DNA of 64,000 nt, from contig NZ_CP053904.1 of assembly GCF_013256425.1 (NCBI RefSeq), forward strand, positions 2,976,001-3,040,000, read 5' to 3'. Numbering within the stretch: position 1 is the first letter of the stretch; every line of letters starts with the position of its first letter. A model generated the notes under the pieces. The model was not told where the DNA came from. It worked only from the letters and a program-made list of their open reading frames with translations, and did no database searches. The translations under genes were made by a program, and so were the position numbers. This DNA is from Hymenobacter sp. BRD67 (GTDB lineage: Bacteria > Bacteroidota > Bacteroidia > Cytophagales > Hymenobacteraceae). Shown here piece after piece: positions 29,639 to 41,628 of this stretch.

Positions 29639-31112
29639 TTTGCTTATCGTAGTTTACGGGTGCCGATGCCGGAACGCCGGGCGTAGAATAAGGAGCAGGC
29701 GCAGCATGATGGCCGGCGGGCGAGCGGCTACCGTCGTTGGAGCCTCCATAAGTAGGCCCGTCGTTAACCGTATACTTCAGAATGGTTTTTACTTCTGCCA
29801 TATTGATTACCGGGAAGAACTTGGCAAACAACAGGAACAAGGTAAAGAACAGGCCGATGGTACCAACGTAAATGCCAACGTCGATGCGGGTAGGCGAGAA
29901 CATTGCCCATGAGGAAGGCAGGTAATCGCGGTGCAGCGAAGACACAATGATTACGAAGCGCTCGAACCACATGCCGATATTCACAATTATTGACAGGATG
30001 AATGTCATCACAATGCTGTAGCGAACGCGACGAATCCACACAAACTGGGGCGAGAGTACGTTGCAGCTCATCATGCATGCGTATGCCCACCAGTAGGGAC
30101 CGGTAGCCCGGTTGATAAAGCAATACTGCTCATACTCAACCTGCGAATACCACGCGATGAAAAACTCGGTGATGTAGGCTACCCCAACGATTGAGCCCGT
30201 TACCATCATGATTTTATTCATGAGGGCAATGTGCTCCAACGTGATATAGTCTTCCAGCTTGAATACAACGCGGGTAATGAGCATCAGCGTCAGCACCATT
30301 GCGAAGCCGGAGAAGATGGCACCCGAAACGAAGTATGGCGGGAAGATGGTCGTGTGCCAGCCCGGCACCACGGAGGTAGCAAAGTCCATCGATACAATAG
30401 TGTGTACCGAAAGTACCAGCGGCGTCGACACACCAGCCAGAATCAACGATACCGTCTCGTAGCGTGACCAGTGCTTGGCTGAGCCGGTCCAGCCCATACT
30501 CAGAATGGAGTAGCTGAACCGAGCAATCTTACCTTTTGCGCGGTCACGAATGGTGGCGAAATCGGGAACCAGACCGGTGTACCAGAATACCAGCGATACG
30601 GTGAAGTACGTGGAGATGGCAAACACGTCCCACAGCAGCGGCGAGTTGAAGTTAGCCCACAGCGACCCCAGCGTGTTTTGCAGTGGGAATACATAGAATG
30701 CCAACCAGGGACGGCCCATGTGCAACACCGGAAACATGGCGGCGCAGATTACGGCGAAAATCGTCATTGCTTCGGCCGCCCGGTTGATGGACGAGCGCCA
30801 CTTCTGACGGAACAGCAGTAGTACGGCCGAAATCAGCGTACCGGCGTGGCCGATACCTACCCACCATACGAAGTTGGTAATATCCCAAGCCCAGCCGATG
30901 GTTTTGTTGAGACCCCACTCGCCGATGCCGTACCAAAGCGTCCGGTACACCGAATAGAAGAAAATGCCCAGCAGAATCAAGGCTACACCCAGGGCTCCCA
31001 TCCAGCGGATGTTCGGAGCTGCTTCTACCTGGTAGCAGATATCCTGAGTGACGTCGTGGTACGTTTTGCCGCTCGTTACGAGTGGTTCGCGCACTGGTGA
31101 TACGTACTGCAT
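29631..31112 (-). CDS. actC: Alternative complex III subunit C (NrfD-like quinol-binding membrane protein)
   Basis: 493 residues with about ten membrane helices. WAWDITNFVWWVGIGHAGTLISA is characteristic of the ActC/PsrC quinol site (the conserved histidine in IGHAGT), followed by MFPVLHMGRPWLAFYVFPLQ and others. It oxidises menaquinol and passes electrons to the iron-sulfur subunit ActB. It is 49 bases downstream of actB. Confidence 0.96.
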   Translation of the reverse strand: MQYVSPVREPLVTSGKTYHDVTQDICYQVEAAPNIRWMGALGVALILLGIFFYSVYRTLWYGIGEWGLNKTIGWAWDITNFVWWVGIGHAGTLISAVLLLFRQKWRSSINRAAEAMTIFAVICAAMFPVLHMGRPWLAFYVFPLQNTLGSLWANFNSPLLWDVFAISTYFTVSLVFWYTGLVPDFATIRDRAKGKIARFSYSILSMGWTGSAKHWSRYETVSLILAGVSTPLVLSVHTIVSMDFATSVVPGWHTTIFPPYFVSGAIFSGFAMVLTLMLITRVVFKLEDYITLEHIALMNKIMMVTGSIVGVAYITEFFIAWYSQVEYEQYCFINRATGPYWWAYACMMSCNVLSPQFVWIRRVRYSIVMTFILSIIVNIGMWFERFVIIVSSLHRDYLPSSWAMFSPTRIDVGIYVGTIGLFFTLFLLFAKFFPVINMAEVKTILKYTVNDGPTYGGSNDGSRSPAGHHAAPAPYSTPGVPASAPVNYDKQND

Positions 31113-31161
31113 AGTGATGAATATTAATGTCTTAACTCGTTCTTATCAAGCAATTAACAGC

Positions 31162-34100
31162 TTAGGCTTTTTCTTCCTGGGGGAAGAATTCGGCGGCACC
31201 GTTACGGATTTTGGTCAGGTAGGTCACGTTCGGCTGCACGTTGATGGAATCGAGCACGTGGAAAGCCCGTTCACCATCTTCGCGGCGCAATAGCTGGCTG
31301 AGGCGGCTATTGGGGTCGCGCATATCGCCAAACAGAATAGCTTCGGTGGGGCACGACTGAGCGCAAGCGGTTATGATTTCGCCATCTTTCGGGCGACGCT
31401 TCTGCTTTTTAGCCTCCAGCTTACCGAGTTGGATGCGCTGGATGCACATCGAGCACTTTTCCATTACCCCACGAGCACGAACTGTCACGTCGGGGTTCAG
31501 CACCATGCGGCCAAGGTCGGTGAACATATGGCCGTTTACGTCCTCAAACTTCTCATTCGAGTAGTACGAGAACCAGTTAAAGCGGCGCACTTTATACGGG
31601 CAGTTGTTGGCGCAGTAGCGAGTACCTACGCAACGGTTGTAGGTCATCTGATTCAGACCTTCCGAGCTGTGCGTGGTAGCCAGTACCGGGCAGACTGTTT
31701 CGCAGGGTGCGTGGTTGCAGTGCTGGCACATCATAGGCTGGAAAATTACCTGCGGATTATCCGAAGGGTCTTCCATGGCTGCGTAAGTCTTCAGCTTGCC
31801 GTTTTTCTCGAACTCATCCTCGTGGTGGTCCGAGCTATAGTAGCGGTCAATGCGCATCCAGTGCATCTCGCGGCGGTTAAGAACCTGCTGCTTGCCCACT
31901 ACGGCAATGTTGTTTTCGGTCTGGCACCCAATCACGCACGAGCCACAGCCGATGCAGGAGTTGAGGTCAACCGCCATACCCCAGTGGTGGTCATTGTACT
32001 GATAGTCCTGCCACAACGAAACCTTGTTGGGCTTTTCCAGGCCGTCAGGCGTTGCAACGCGCTCGTACTCCGATACTTCTTTAGGATTCTCGCGGTATTT
32101 AGCCAGCGTGTTCTCCTGCACTACCTCATGGCGGTCCATGATGGTGTGGTGCGTCTGCGTCTGCGCAATAGGGTTGGTAGCGCCCGTTTTTTCCAGCGTA
32201 ACTGTATTGTAATACTGTACGCCAGCGGGAGTAGCCTGCGCCAATACGAAAGCATTGGCCCCGACTGCGTCGCCTACTTTACCAACCTTCGTGCGACCGT
32301 AACCAACGGCAATGCTTACCGTGCCTTCGGCCTGCCCTGGCTGCACCAGCACGGGCAGCTCAATGCTTTTGCCACCGGCTGTTACTTTCAGCACGTCGTT
32401 TTGCTGCCACTTGTTTTCTTCGGCCATTTTACGCGGCACAGCCACATAGTTGCCCCAGGTAGCTTTCGAGATGGGGTCAGGCAGCTCGTGCAGGAAAGGG
32501 TTGTTGCCCTCTATCCCACCCTCGCCAATACCAACTTTCTCATAAAGTACGGCTTCGATACCTGACTTAGACGCCCCACCTAAGCGGCTGGTTGCTTCCG
32601 CCAAGCTCAGGGGCTGGGTAGTGAAAGTGGGTGTAGGCAGAGCTGAGCCAGTAGCTACCCCATCGTGCACTACTTTATCCCAGGCAGCCTGGAAGCCGTT
32701 ATTGGTGCCCAGCACTGTGCGCCAGCCATCCTTCAGGAAATCGTAATACGTTTCGTTAGAGCCGGCCCAGCGCAGGAAAGTTTCCTGGGCCTGACGGGTC
32801 TTAAACAAGGGTGTAATGGTTGGCTGAGCCAGGCTCAGCTCGCCACGCTTGGGCTCGTAGTCGTTCCACGACTCCAGCCAGTGATGGTCGGGAGCCTGGT
32901 ACTGGCAGAGCGAGCCGGTTTCGTCCAGTCGGTCGTTGAGCGAGATGGTCAGTGCCGCCTTGTTGCCTTTCAGCGCCTCTTCGATTTCGGCACCGCGCGG
33001 GTGGTTGAAAACGGGGTTGGCGTGGTAGAAGATTACGGCGCCGACAGCGCCACTTTTCAGGTCGCTGATAAACTGGCTCATGCGGCCGTCCTCCCCCTGG
33101 CGCACAAACGAAGGAGTGGTGAGGCTCAGCGTAGTACCTACATTGCCTAGTGCCTGATTGATAGCCGCCACTACTGTTTGCACTGCCGGGTCGTTGGAGC
33201 CCGACACAACCAGCGAGGCACCGCGATTAGCCTGAAGCTCTTTAGCCGCCTGGGCAACCTGCTTCTGCGCAGCGGCCGAGAGGCCAGCTGAAGAACCACC
33301 ACCAGCAACAGCATTATATAGTGCCAGCGCTATTGGTCCAATTTCCGAAGGCTTAACCGCCACTCGCACGTCAGCGTTGGAGCCAGTCAGCGAGAGCGCC
33401 GTTTCAAACTGGAAGTGGCGCGACATGGTCCGCTTGTCGGTGCTTACCTTCCGGTTCGTCACGTACTGCCGTGAGTACTCGACTGGTGAAATCCACGTAC
33501 CGAGGAAGTCCGCCCCGAGGCTTACAATAACGTTGACCCGGCTGAAGTCATAGGAGGGCAGTACGCCACCATTAGCCTGCAGCAAAGCAGAAGCCGAGTT
33601 CACGTCATACATAACGTGCTCGAAGCTGCGATAGCGGCCCGCCAGCTCCGCAATGGCACGCTTGGTGCCGGGGCTGATGATAGTGGGCGATACCAGCACA
33701 ATCTTGCCGCTGGCGCTCCCAAGGCCGGTCCGAACAGCCTGGTCGAGCTGCGCGAACTCTACCCTTTTGCCTTTGGCCATGAAGTGCTGCAAGCGGGCGC
33801 CATCATAGAGGTTGAGCACTGCCGCCTGCGCACGAGCCGAGAGGCCGCCACGCGTCACGGGCGACTCGGGGTTGCCCTCTAGCTTAATAGGACGGCCATC
33901 GCGGTTTTTAACCAGTACGGCATTGTAGTCCGAGCCGGTAAAGTAAGTCGAGGCGTAGAAGTTGGAGATGCTCGGGTCAATCTCCTCAGGCTTGTTCAGG
34001 TAAGGAATGGCCTTATGAACCGGTGCTTCACACGCTGCCAGTGTAGCGGCCGCCACGCTAAAGCCCATGAGTTTCAGAAAGTCGCGGCGCGGCGCTACCG

Positions 34101-34224
34101 ATGAATCATCGGCGCTGCCTGCACGGCCTTCCTTCACCGGCAGAAAGTCGGGAAACTCGGCAAAGGCGTTTTTTACGAACTCCGGCGAGTTGTCGAGCTC
34201 TTCAATTCCCTTCCAGTATTTCAT
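31162..34224 (-). CDS. actB: Alternative complex III subunit B (Mo-enzyme-like domain fused to iron-sulfur domain)
   Basis: 1,020 residues from the ATG at 34224 (MKYWKGIEELDNSPEF). A Tat-like signal sits at residues 46-65 (RRDFLKLMGFSVAAATLAAC). Residues about 80-720 form a molybdopterin-oxidoreductase fold that carries no cofactor in known complexes. Residues about 755-960 hold four iron-sulfur sites: CIGCGSCVIGCQTEN, CQHCNHAPCETVCP, CANNCPYKVRRFNW and CSMCIQRIQ. These relay electrons from ActC to the ActA hemes. A 112-base spacer separates it from actA. Confidence 0.96.
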   Translation of the reverse strand: MKYWKGIEELDNSPEFVKNAFAEFPDFLPVKEGRAGSADDSSVAPRRDFLKLMGFSVAAATLAACEAPVHKAIPYLNKPEEIDPSISNFYASTYFTGSDYNAVLVKNRDGRPIKLEGNPESPVTRGGLSARAQAAVLNLYDGARLQHFMAKGKRVEFAQLDQAVRTGLGSASGKIVLVSPTIISPGTKRAIAELAGRYRSFEHVMYDVNSASALLQANGGVLPSYDFSRVNVIVSLGADFLGTWISPVEYSRQYVTNRKVSTDKRTMSRHFQFETALSLTGSNADVRVAVKPSEIGPIALALYNAVAGGGSSAGLSAAAQKQVAQAAKELQANRGASLVVSGSNDPAVQTVVAAINQALGNVGTTLSLTTPSFVRQGEDGRMSQFISDLKSGAVGAVIFYHANPVFNHPRGAEIEEALKGNKAALTISLNDRLDETGSLCQYQAPDHHWLESWNDYEPKRGELSLAQPTITPLFKTRQAQETFLRWAGSNETYYDFLKDGWRTVLGTNNGFQAAWDKVVHDGVATGSALPTPTFTTQPLSLAEATSRLGGASKSGIEAVLYEKVGIGEGGIEGNNPFLHELPDPISKATWGNYVAVPRKMAEENKWQQNDVLKVTAGGKSIELPVLVQPGQAEGTVSIAVGYGRTKVGKVGDAVGANAFVLAQATPAGVQYYNTVTLEKTGATNPIAQTQTHHTIMDRHEVVQENTLAKYRENPKEVSEYERVATPDGLEKPNKVSLWQDYQYNDHHWGMAVDLNSCIGCGSCVIGCQTENNIAVVGKQQVLNRREMHWMRIDRYYSSDHHEDEFEKNGKLKTYAAMEDPSDNPQVIFQPMMCQHCNHAPCETVCPVLATTHSSEGLNQMTYNRCVGTRYCANNCPYKVRRFNWFSYYSNEKFEDVNGHMFTDLGRMVLNPDVTVRARGVMEKCSMCIQRIQLGKLEAKKQKRRPKDGEIITACAQSCPTEAILFGDMRDPNSRLSQLLRREDGERAFHVLDSINVQPNVTYLTKIRNGAAEFFPQEEKA

Positions 34225-34336
34225 CTTATCAGGTATGAGACATTCGCAGTGAGCAAAGACCGGGGCGTTAACAGCTGGTGTTAGCCGCACCCGGCACTCA
34301 ACTCATGTCTTTTATAAAAGCTTAGCTAGGAAAAAA

Positions 34337-35668
34337 TTAGTAGTGGCACTTCGAGCACTCGGTACCACCGTTCGACGACACAGTGAAGGGCACAGCGTTG
34401 TTGGACTTATCGTGCAGTTTCACGAGGTTGTCGTAGTAGCCATTGCCTTTTGTGTTGAGGGGCGTCTCGCGGTGGCAGTTGATGCACCAGCCCATGGTCA
34501 GCGCCGAATACTGGTACACGACATCCATATTCTGGATAGGGCCGTGGCAGGTCTGGCACTGAATGCCACCCACCTGCGTGTGCTGCGAGTGGTTGAAATA
34601 CGCCAGGTCAGGCAGGTTGTGGATACGCACCCACTGAATTGGCTGCTTGCGCTCGATGGCACGGTAGATTTTCTTGATTTCCGGCGACTCGGTCTTAATC
34701 TGCGAGTGGCAGTTCATGCAGATGTTAGCCGAAGGAATGTTGGCCGATTTGCTTTTGTAGACCGACGTATGGCAGTAGGCGCAGTTAATCTGGTTTTCGC
34801 CAGCGTGGATTTTGTGCGAAAAGGCAATCGGCTGGGTGGGCTGATAGCCCTGCGTCAGACCCACAGCCATAACACTCTGGACGCCTTCATAGAGCAGCAC
34901 CAGCGCGAACACTGTGCCCACAATCCCGCGCAGCACCGTTGAATGATACAGCTTGGTCCAGTCGAAGCGCTGGTTTAGCACCTCTACATCGCGGCCATCG
35001 AGGTCTTTGCGGCCTTGCAGCACGTCCTTCATCAGATTGGCGATGATGGCGAGGGTTACGACCAGTACTATGAGTACTACCACAAGTACGATGAGTAGTA
35101 CATCGGTGTACTTGCTCGCTCCGGCCGCATCCTGGCCATCCGCCCCGCCTGCATTTTCAGCAGTAGTACCACCAGTAGCAGCTGTTGGGCTGGCAGCAGT
35201 TTCCTGCGAAGTTACCCAGGCTACAATGCTCGTGATTTCCTTATCCGAGAGCTGGGGGAAGGCGGGCATCTGCTGCTTGCCGTTGTCGTTGTACAGCTTC
35301 ACCGCATACTCGTCGCCGCTGGCAATGACCTTGCTGGAATTATGTACCCACGGAATAATCCAGGAAATGGAGCGGCGCTTGGTAATGCCGCCCAGCGCCG
35401 GGCCAACTACTTTATCCTTAACTGCGTGACACTGAGCGCAGTTATTTTTAAACAAGGCATCGCCGGCCGCAATAGCAGCGGCATCGCCGCCACCTGCACC
35501 AGGCGCACCGGCGGGTGCAGCAGCGGCAGCAGGCGTGGCAGCGGCTGCTCCGCCGGGAGCCACGCCGTTTTTAGTGACAGAGGCGGTATTCTGAGCCAGG
35601 GCCGGGGCCGCTACGGCTAGAAATAGTGCGAGCACCCACGAACTGGTGCGTGATAGAAAGCTATTCAT
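34337..35668 (-). CDS. actA: Alternative complex III subunit A, multiheme cytochrome c with an extra N-terminal heme domain
   Basis: 443 residues. The signal peptide (WVLALFLAVAAPALA) is followed by an Ala/Gly/Pro-rich linker and a small class I cytochrome c (CAQCHAVKDKVVGPALGGIT, residue about 80). An anchor helix comes next (VLLIVLVVVLIVLVVTLAII), then the cytochrome c7-like region with CAYCH, CMNCH, CQTCH, CINCH and CSKCH. That makes six CxxCH motifs, one in the N-terminal domain and five in the pentaheme part. A promoter lies 50 bases upstream. It is the first gene of the cluster. Confidence 0.94.
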   Translation of the reverse strand: MNSFLSRTSSWVLALFLAVAAPALAQNTASVTKNGVAPGGAAAATPAAAAAPAGAPGAGGGDAAAIAAGDALFKNNCAQCHAVKDKVVGPALGGITKRRSISWIIPWVHNSSKVIASGDEYAVKLYNDNGKQQMPAFPQLSDKEITSIVAWVTSQETAASPTAATGGTTAENAGGADGQDAAGASKYTDVLLIVLVVVLIVLVVTLAIIANLMKDVLQGRKDLDGRDVEVLNQRFDWTKLYHSTVLRGIVGTVFALVLLYEGVQSVMAVGLTQGYQPTQPIAFSHKIHAGENQINCAYCHTSVYKSKSANIPSANICMNCHSQIKTESPEIKKIYRAIERKQPIQWVRIHNLPDLAYFNHSQHTQVGGIQCQTCHGPIQNMDVVYQYSALTMGWCINCHRETPLNTKGNGYYDNLVKLHDKSNNAVPFTVSSNGGTECSKCHY

Positions 35669-35718
35669 CATCCAAACGAACCGGTAAAACGGATTGCGGG
35701 CGTACCCTTTCCGGGGTG

Positions 35719-35749
35719 CAAATGTAGGCTACGAATTGTGGGCTGCAAA
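35719..35749 (-). promoter_or_regulatory. Promoter of the act/cta cluster
   Basis: Reverse strand: TTTG, 19 bases, TACATTTG, an excellent match to the Bacteroidota housekeeping consensus. Transcription would start about 45 bases before the actA start codon. Confidence 0.8.
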
Positions 35750-36002
35750 GATGGCAAAGCCATTTTCAGAATGGCCAAGCTTATTTAGAATCAAACTAAC
35801 TTCTCTTTTTGCTTTGGCTTTATCGCCTCTCTTATTACTCAATGTATTGGCTGCTTGATTAACCCGCCCCGGATAGCTTGGGTTTTTATCCAGCCTAAAA
35901 AGTGTCGAAAACTTTATACTATACATACACGGAAGACGAATCAAAGCAGCGACCAATTAAGCGCCCTCTCAGCTGAGCCGGAGAATAGTTGGCAGTATCT
36001 AT
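35750..36002. other. Spacer between divergent actA and rpsF
   Basis: With its flanking promoters this is a roughly 400-base non-coding stretch (35669-36073). A 75-residue open frame at 35729-35956 covers the actA promoter and has no recognisable features. Apart from the two promoters I see nothing else. Confidence 0.5.
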
Positions 36003-36032
36003 TGGTAATACCCCGAAAAATCAGTACCTTTG
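36003..36032 (+). promoter_or_regulatory. Promoter of rpsF-rpsR-rplI
   Basis: TTG (36003-36005), 19 bases, TACCTTTG (36025-36032). The leader to the rpsF ATG is about 35 bases, too short for a large autoregulatory structure. Confidence 0.75.
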
Positions 36033-36073
36033 CCCCCAATTCATTTTTTCACTTTACAAAATCAACCCCGTCA

Positions 36074-36457
36074 ATGGACGTAAGAAATTACGAGACGGTC
36101 TTCATCCTCACCCCCGTGTTAAACGAGGGCCAGGTGCAAGAGACGGTCGAGAAGTTCTCGCAGGTGCTTAAGGAAAATAGCGCCGACCTCATTTCAACTG
36201 AAGCCTGGGGCTTGCGCAAGCTGGCTTACCCTATTCAGAAGAAATCCACTGGTTACTACTTCACGCTGACTTACAATCACAGCGGCGAAGGAAATATTGT
36301 GGACGTACTGGAGCTGGCATTCCGCCGCGACGAGCGGGTAATCCGCTTCCTCACGACGGTGCTGGACAAGCACTCCGTAACGTACAACGAACGCCGCCGC
36401 AACGGCGAGATGAACCAGCACAAGGCTCCGCAAGCAGCCGAAGCCGTAGCGCAGTAA
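36074..36457 (+). CDS. rpsF: Ribosomal protein bS6
   Basis: 127 residues, start [20 protein letters not shown]. It binds 16S rRNA together with bS18, encoded next. [19 protein letters not shown] and [17 protein letters not shown] are typical. A short Ala/Gln-rich tail follows. First gene of a three-gene ribosomal operon. Confidence 0.97.
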   Translation: MDVRNYETVFILTPVLNEGQVQETVEKFSQVLKENSADLISTEAWGLRKLAYPIQKKSTGYYFTLTYNHSGEGNIVDVLELAFRRDERVIRFLTTVLDKHSVTYNERRRNGEMNQHKAPQAAEAVAQ

Positions 36458-36476
36458 CCTTCTATTAAACAAAACG

Positions 36477-36749
36477 ATGGCTACGCAAAATAACCGCAAC
36501 AACAACCGTGACAACGGCAACAAGCCGGTTGACACGCGCAACAAGTACTGCCGCTTCAAGAAAAACGGCATCAAGTACGTTGACTACAAAGACCCGAACT
36601 TTCTGCTCAAGTTTGTGAACGAGCAGGGCCGCTTGCTGCCCCGCCGCATCACGGGCACCAGCCTGAAATTTCAGCGCAAAGTGGCGCAGGCCGTGGCAAA
36701 AGCCCGTCACCTGGCCCTGATGCCCTACGTAACCGACGCCCTTAAATAG
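36477..36749 (+). CDS. rpsR: Ribosomal protein bS18
   Basis: 90 residues. An Asn/Arg-rich start is followed by [20 protein letters not shown] and [20 protein letters not shown] with [10 protein letters not shown]. Partner of bS6; 19 bases after rpsF. Confidence 0.98.
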   Translation: MATQNNRNNNRDNGNKPVDTRNKYCRFKKNGIKYVDYKDPNFLLKFVNEQGRLLPRRITGTSLKFQRKVAQAVAKARHLALMPYVTDALK

Positions 36750-36759
36750 ACCTGAAGAT

Positions 36760-37203
36760 ATGGAAATCATTCTGAAAGACGACGTTAAGGGCCTGGGCTA
36801 CAAGAACGACCTCGTAACGGTAAAGTCGGGCTACGGCCGCAACTATCTGTTGCCGCAGGGCTTGGCTATTCTGGCTGATAAATCGGCTAAGAAAATCGTA
36901 GCTGAGAACGTGCGCCAGGCCGCTCACAAAGCGGAGAAAGTGAAAGCTGACGCGCAGGCGGTAGCCGACCAGGTAGGCAGCCAGGTATTTGACCTGCCCG
37001 CTAAAGTGGGTGAAACCGGCAAAATCTTTGGCCGCGTAACCACGCTGCAACTGGCCGAAGCGCTGAAGAACAAGGGCATTGACGTAGACCGCAAGCGCCT
37101 GAGCTTTGACCAGGAGCCGGCTACTGCTGGCGACTACACCGCTACCCTGAACCTGCACAAAGAAGTGAAGCACACGGTTAACTTCCGCGTGGTTGCTGCC
37201 TAA
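36760..37203 (+). CDS. rplI: Ribosomal protein bL9
   Basis: 147 residues. The N-terminal domain MEIILKDDVKGLGYKNDLV with VKSGYGRNYLLPQGLA is diagnostic, then a long linker helix and a C-terminal rRNA-binding domain. Ten bases after rpsR. A terminator follows. Confidence 0.98.
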   Translation: MEIILKDDVKGLGYKNDLVTVKSGYGRNYLLPQGLAILADKSAKKIVAENVRQAAHKAEKVKADAQAVADQVGSQVFDLPAKVGETGKIFGRVTTLQLAEALKNKGIDVDRKRLSFDQEPATAGDYTATLNLHKEVKHTVNFRVVAA

Positions 37204-37225
37204 GCACTTGGTATCAGTATGTTGT

Positions 37226-37261
37226 AAAGACGCTCTGCCGTAAGGTGGGGCGTCTTTTTTT
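37226..37261 (+). terminator. Terminator of the rpsF operon
   Basis: AAAGACGC and GCGTCTTTTTTT pair around a GC-rich loop, ending in seven T, 23 bases after rplI. Confidence 0.85.
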
Positions 37262-37266
37262 GGGCC

Positions 37267-37274
37267 TACCTTTG
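37267..37274 (+). promoter_or_regulatory. -7 promoter element of the GSCFA gene, very close to the start codon
   Basis: TACCTTTG ends six bases before the ATG at 37281. No matching TTTG is seen 19 bases upstream, where the rplI terminator lies. If used, the message would be almost leaderless. Confidence 0.45.
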
Positions 37275-37280
37275 CAATTC

Positions 37281-39448
37281 ATGTTTCGGACTGAACTAAC
37301 GATTGCGCCGCAGGAGCGGCTATTAGCGCGCACGGCGCGGGTACTCACGGTAGGCTCGTGCTTTGCCGACAGTATTGGTGAGCGACTACGGCTTAATAAG
37401 GTAACTACGCTGGTCAATCCCTTCGGGACAGTATTTCAGCCGCTGGCGCTGGCGCAGCTATTGCGAGCTGCTGCCGGCGAGGCGCAGGATTGGCAACAGC
37501 ACGTAGTAGAAGCGCGGGGCCGCTGGCAGAGCTACGATTTTCACAGCACTATCGGGGCAGAGTCGCCGGTTGAGCTGTTGCAAACCATCCAGGAAACCGT
37601 GCGCCGGGTAGGCGACTTTGTGCAGACCGCCGACACGGTGCTACTTACCCTGGGTACCGCCTGGGCCTACCGGCTGCGCGAAACCGGTGAGCTGGTGAGC
37701 AACCTGCATAAGCTACCAGCCGCGCTGTTTGAAAAGGAGCTGCTGACCGCCGACGAGATTGTAAACGGGCTGGCCGAAGTGCATTCGCTGCTGCGGCGAA
37801 TTAACCCGGATATTCGTATCGTTCTGACCGTGAGCCCAGTCAGGCATATCAAAGATACGCTGCCGCTGAATGCAGTGAGCAAGTCGGTGCTACGGGTGGC
37901 CTGTCACTACCTAAGTGAGCTGCTGCTGGGCGTAAGCTATTTTCCGGCGTATGAGCTGCTGAACGATGAGCTGCGGGACTATCGCTTCTATGGAGCCGAC
38001 ATGCTGCACCCCTCCGAAGTAGCGGAAGACTATATCTGGGACAAATTTGCGCGGGCTTATTTCGACGCTGACTTCGGGCGCTTCCGTAAAGAATGGGCGG
38101 CCGTGCGGCAATCGCTGGGCCATCGGCCCCTGCACCTCGGTGCGCCCGAGCACCGTACCTTCCTCGACCAAACGCGCGAGCGGCTGGAGCGGCTTAGCGG
38201 CCAGGGCGTGGATGTGCGCCAGGAGCTGCGCGACGTGCAGCGTCAGCTCGCGGCCCTGCCGCCACCCAAGGCGGTGCGCGTACCGGAAGCGGAGACGGAT
38301 GACGAAGAGCGCATTGATATTGGTGACGACACAGTGGCTACAGCCAGGCTGCACCGGCCGGAAGAGGCTGCTTCCCTGCGGCCCGAGCGCCAGCGCCAGG
38401 ACGGCAGCCGACGCGATAACCGACGCAACGGCCGCAACGGTCAGGACCGCCGCGAAAGCCGGCACCAGCCCGCTAGTGTTCAGCCTGCTGAGCCAGCGCA
38501 GCTTTTACCCGACTTGGTGCCAGAAGAAAGCGTGGCGGCTATAGAAATGCCGGTTGCTGAAACGCAGACGAGCCCGGTGCCCACGGAAGAGAACGAAACT
38601 ACTTATCCGGCTAAGAAGAAAAAGCGCCGCTCGCGGGCGGGGCCAAGCGCACCGCTCGCAAGCATGCGGCACGGCTGGCGGAGGAGCAAGGTACTGGCCT
38701 GGCCGAAACCGAGCTACTGGAGGAGCTGGCTCAGGAAGCTACGGGTGTAGCGCTGGAAGCTGATGACATAGTTAATTCTGAATATTCAGAAAACAAGGTA
38801 ATCCCTGCAAGCTTAAGTGAGCAGCAGCCGGACGAGCCGCGGCCTGCAGTAGCCACGGCAGAGCCATCGACTCGCAAGCGCGGGGCTGGCCCTACTCCTA
38901 AAAAGTCGAAAGTCATCACGAAATCGGGCATAGTGAAGCGCGGCCGGCGCGAGGGCTTGTACCGGGTAGCCGAGCCAAGCGCGGCCCTACCGACCTCTGG
39001 TGAGCCCACTTTTACGGAAGCGCTACCGGCAACGGCTCCGATTATCTCGCCGCCTATTATTCCGGTGGCCTTGCTGGAGCGGCCGGCCATTGCTGAAGCA
39101 ATGGAGACTACCCCTGCCGAGCTGCCAGCCGCTGCAGCTGAAATACCTGAGCCGATTGCGGCCGCCGCGCCGCCGCGACCCCGGCGGGGCCGGCCAAAGG
39201 CAACCGCTTCGCAACCTCCAGCCGTTGACGAAACGCCGACGCCAGTACCAGCAATATCGCCGGAAATACCGGCCAGGAAGGCGGCCAGCCGCCCCGGCAA
39301 ACCTGCCCGCACAACTAAGCCTGCGGCAGCGAAGAAGCCGGCCACGACTAAAAAGGCAGTGCCTAAGAAAGCAGCCGCCCGAACGGCGGCCCCGCCCCGG
39401 AGGCGTGCCACCGGCACTACACCGCCACCCGATGAGGCGGCCAGCTAA
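37281..39448 (+). CDS. GSCFA-domain protein with a long basic low-complexity tail, frame broken once
   Basis: 722 residues after correction. Residues 1-320 are a GSCFA domain, an SGNH-hydrolase relative: LTVGSCFADSIGERL (nucleophile Ser), NPFGTVFQPLAL, LGTAWAYR, VLTVSPVRHIKD and GADMLHPSEVAEDYIW (the Asp/His end). Residues about 325-722 are a disordered, Arg/Lys/Ala/Pro-rich tail, ending in AxKK repeats like histone H1 (AAKKPATTKKAVPKKAAART). The frame breaks at GGGG 38639-38642; one G restores SRAGAKRTARKHAARLAEEQ. Substrate unknown; the start ATG follows a promoter-like element. Confidence 0.78.
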
Positions 39449-39454
39449 CTTTTC

Positions 39455-39485
39455 AAAACCCAGCCCGGCCGGCTGGGTTTTGTTT
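39455..39485 (+). terminator. Terminator of the GSCFA gene
   Basis: AAAACCCAGCC, a four-base centre, and GGCTGGGTTTT followed by GTTTT. Confidence 0.85.
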
Positions 39486-39504
39486 TACCCAGCTTTCTTA
39501 GCGC

Positions 39505-41556
<2,052 letters not shown>

Positions 41557-41628
41557 CTGGCCGGGCCGGCATCAACCTACCCCCTACCGGGGTTATCTTT
41601 ACTATTCGCCTGCTGCTAGCTGTTATCC

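Noticed and set aside
31429..32565. A 378-codon open frame on the forward strand opposite actB
   Set aside because: actB is certain by its iron-sulfur motifs. The opposite frame has no features.
35729..35956. A 75-residue reverse gene between actA and rpsF
   Set aside because: It overlaps the actA promoter and shows no conserved sequence or start context.
36033..36073. S6:S18 autoregulatory leader upstream of rpsF
   Set aside because: The leader from the recognised promoter is only about 35 bases and I see no matching structure.
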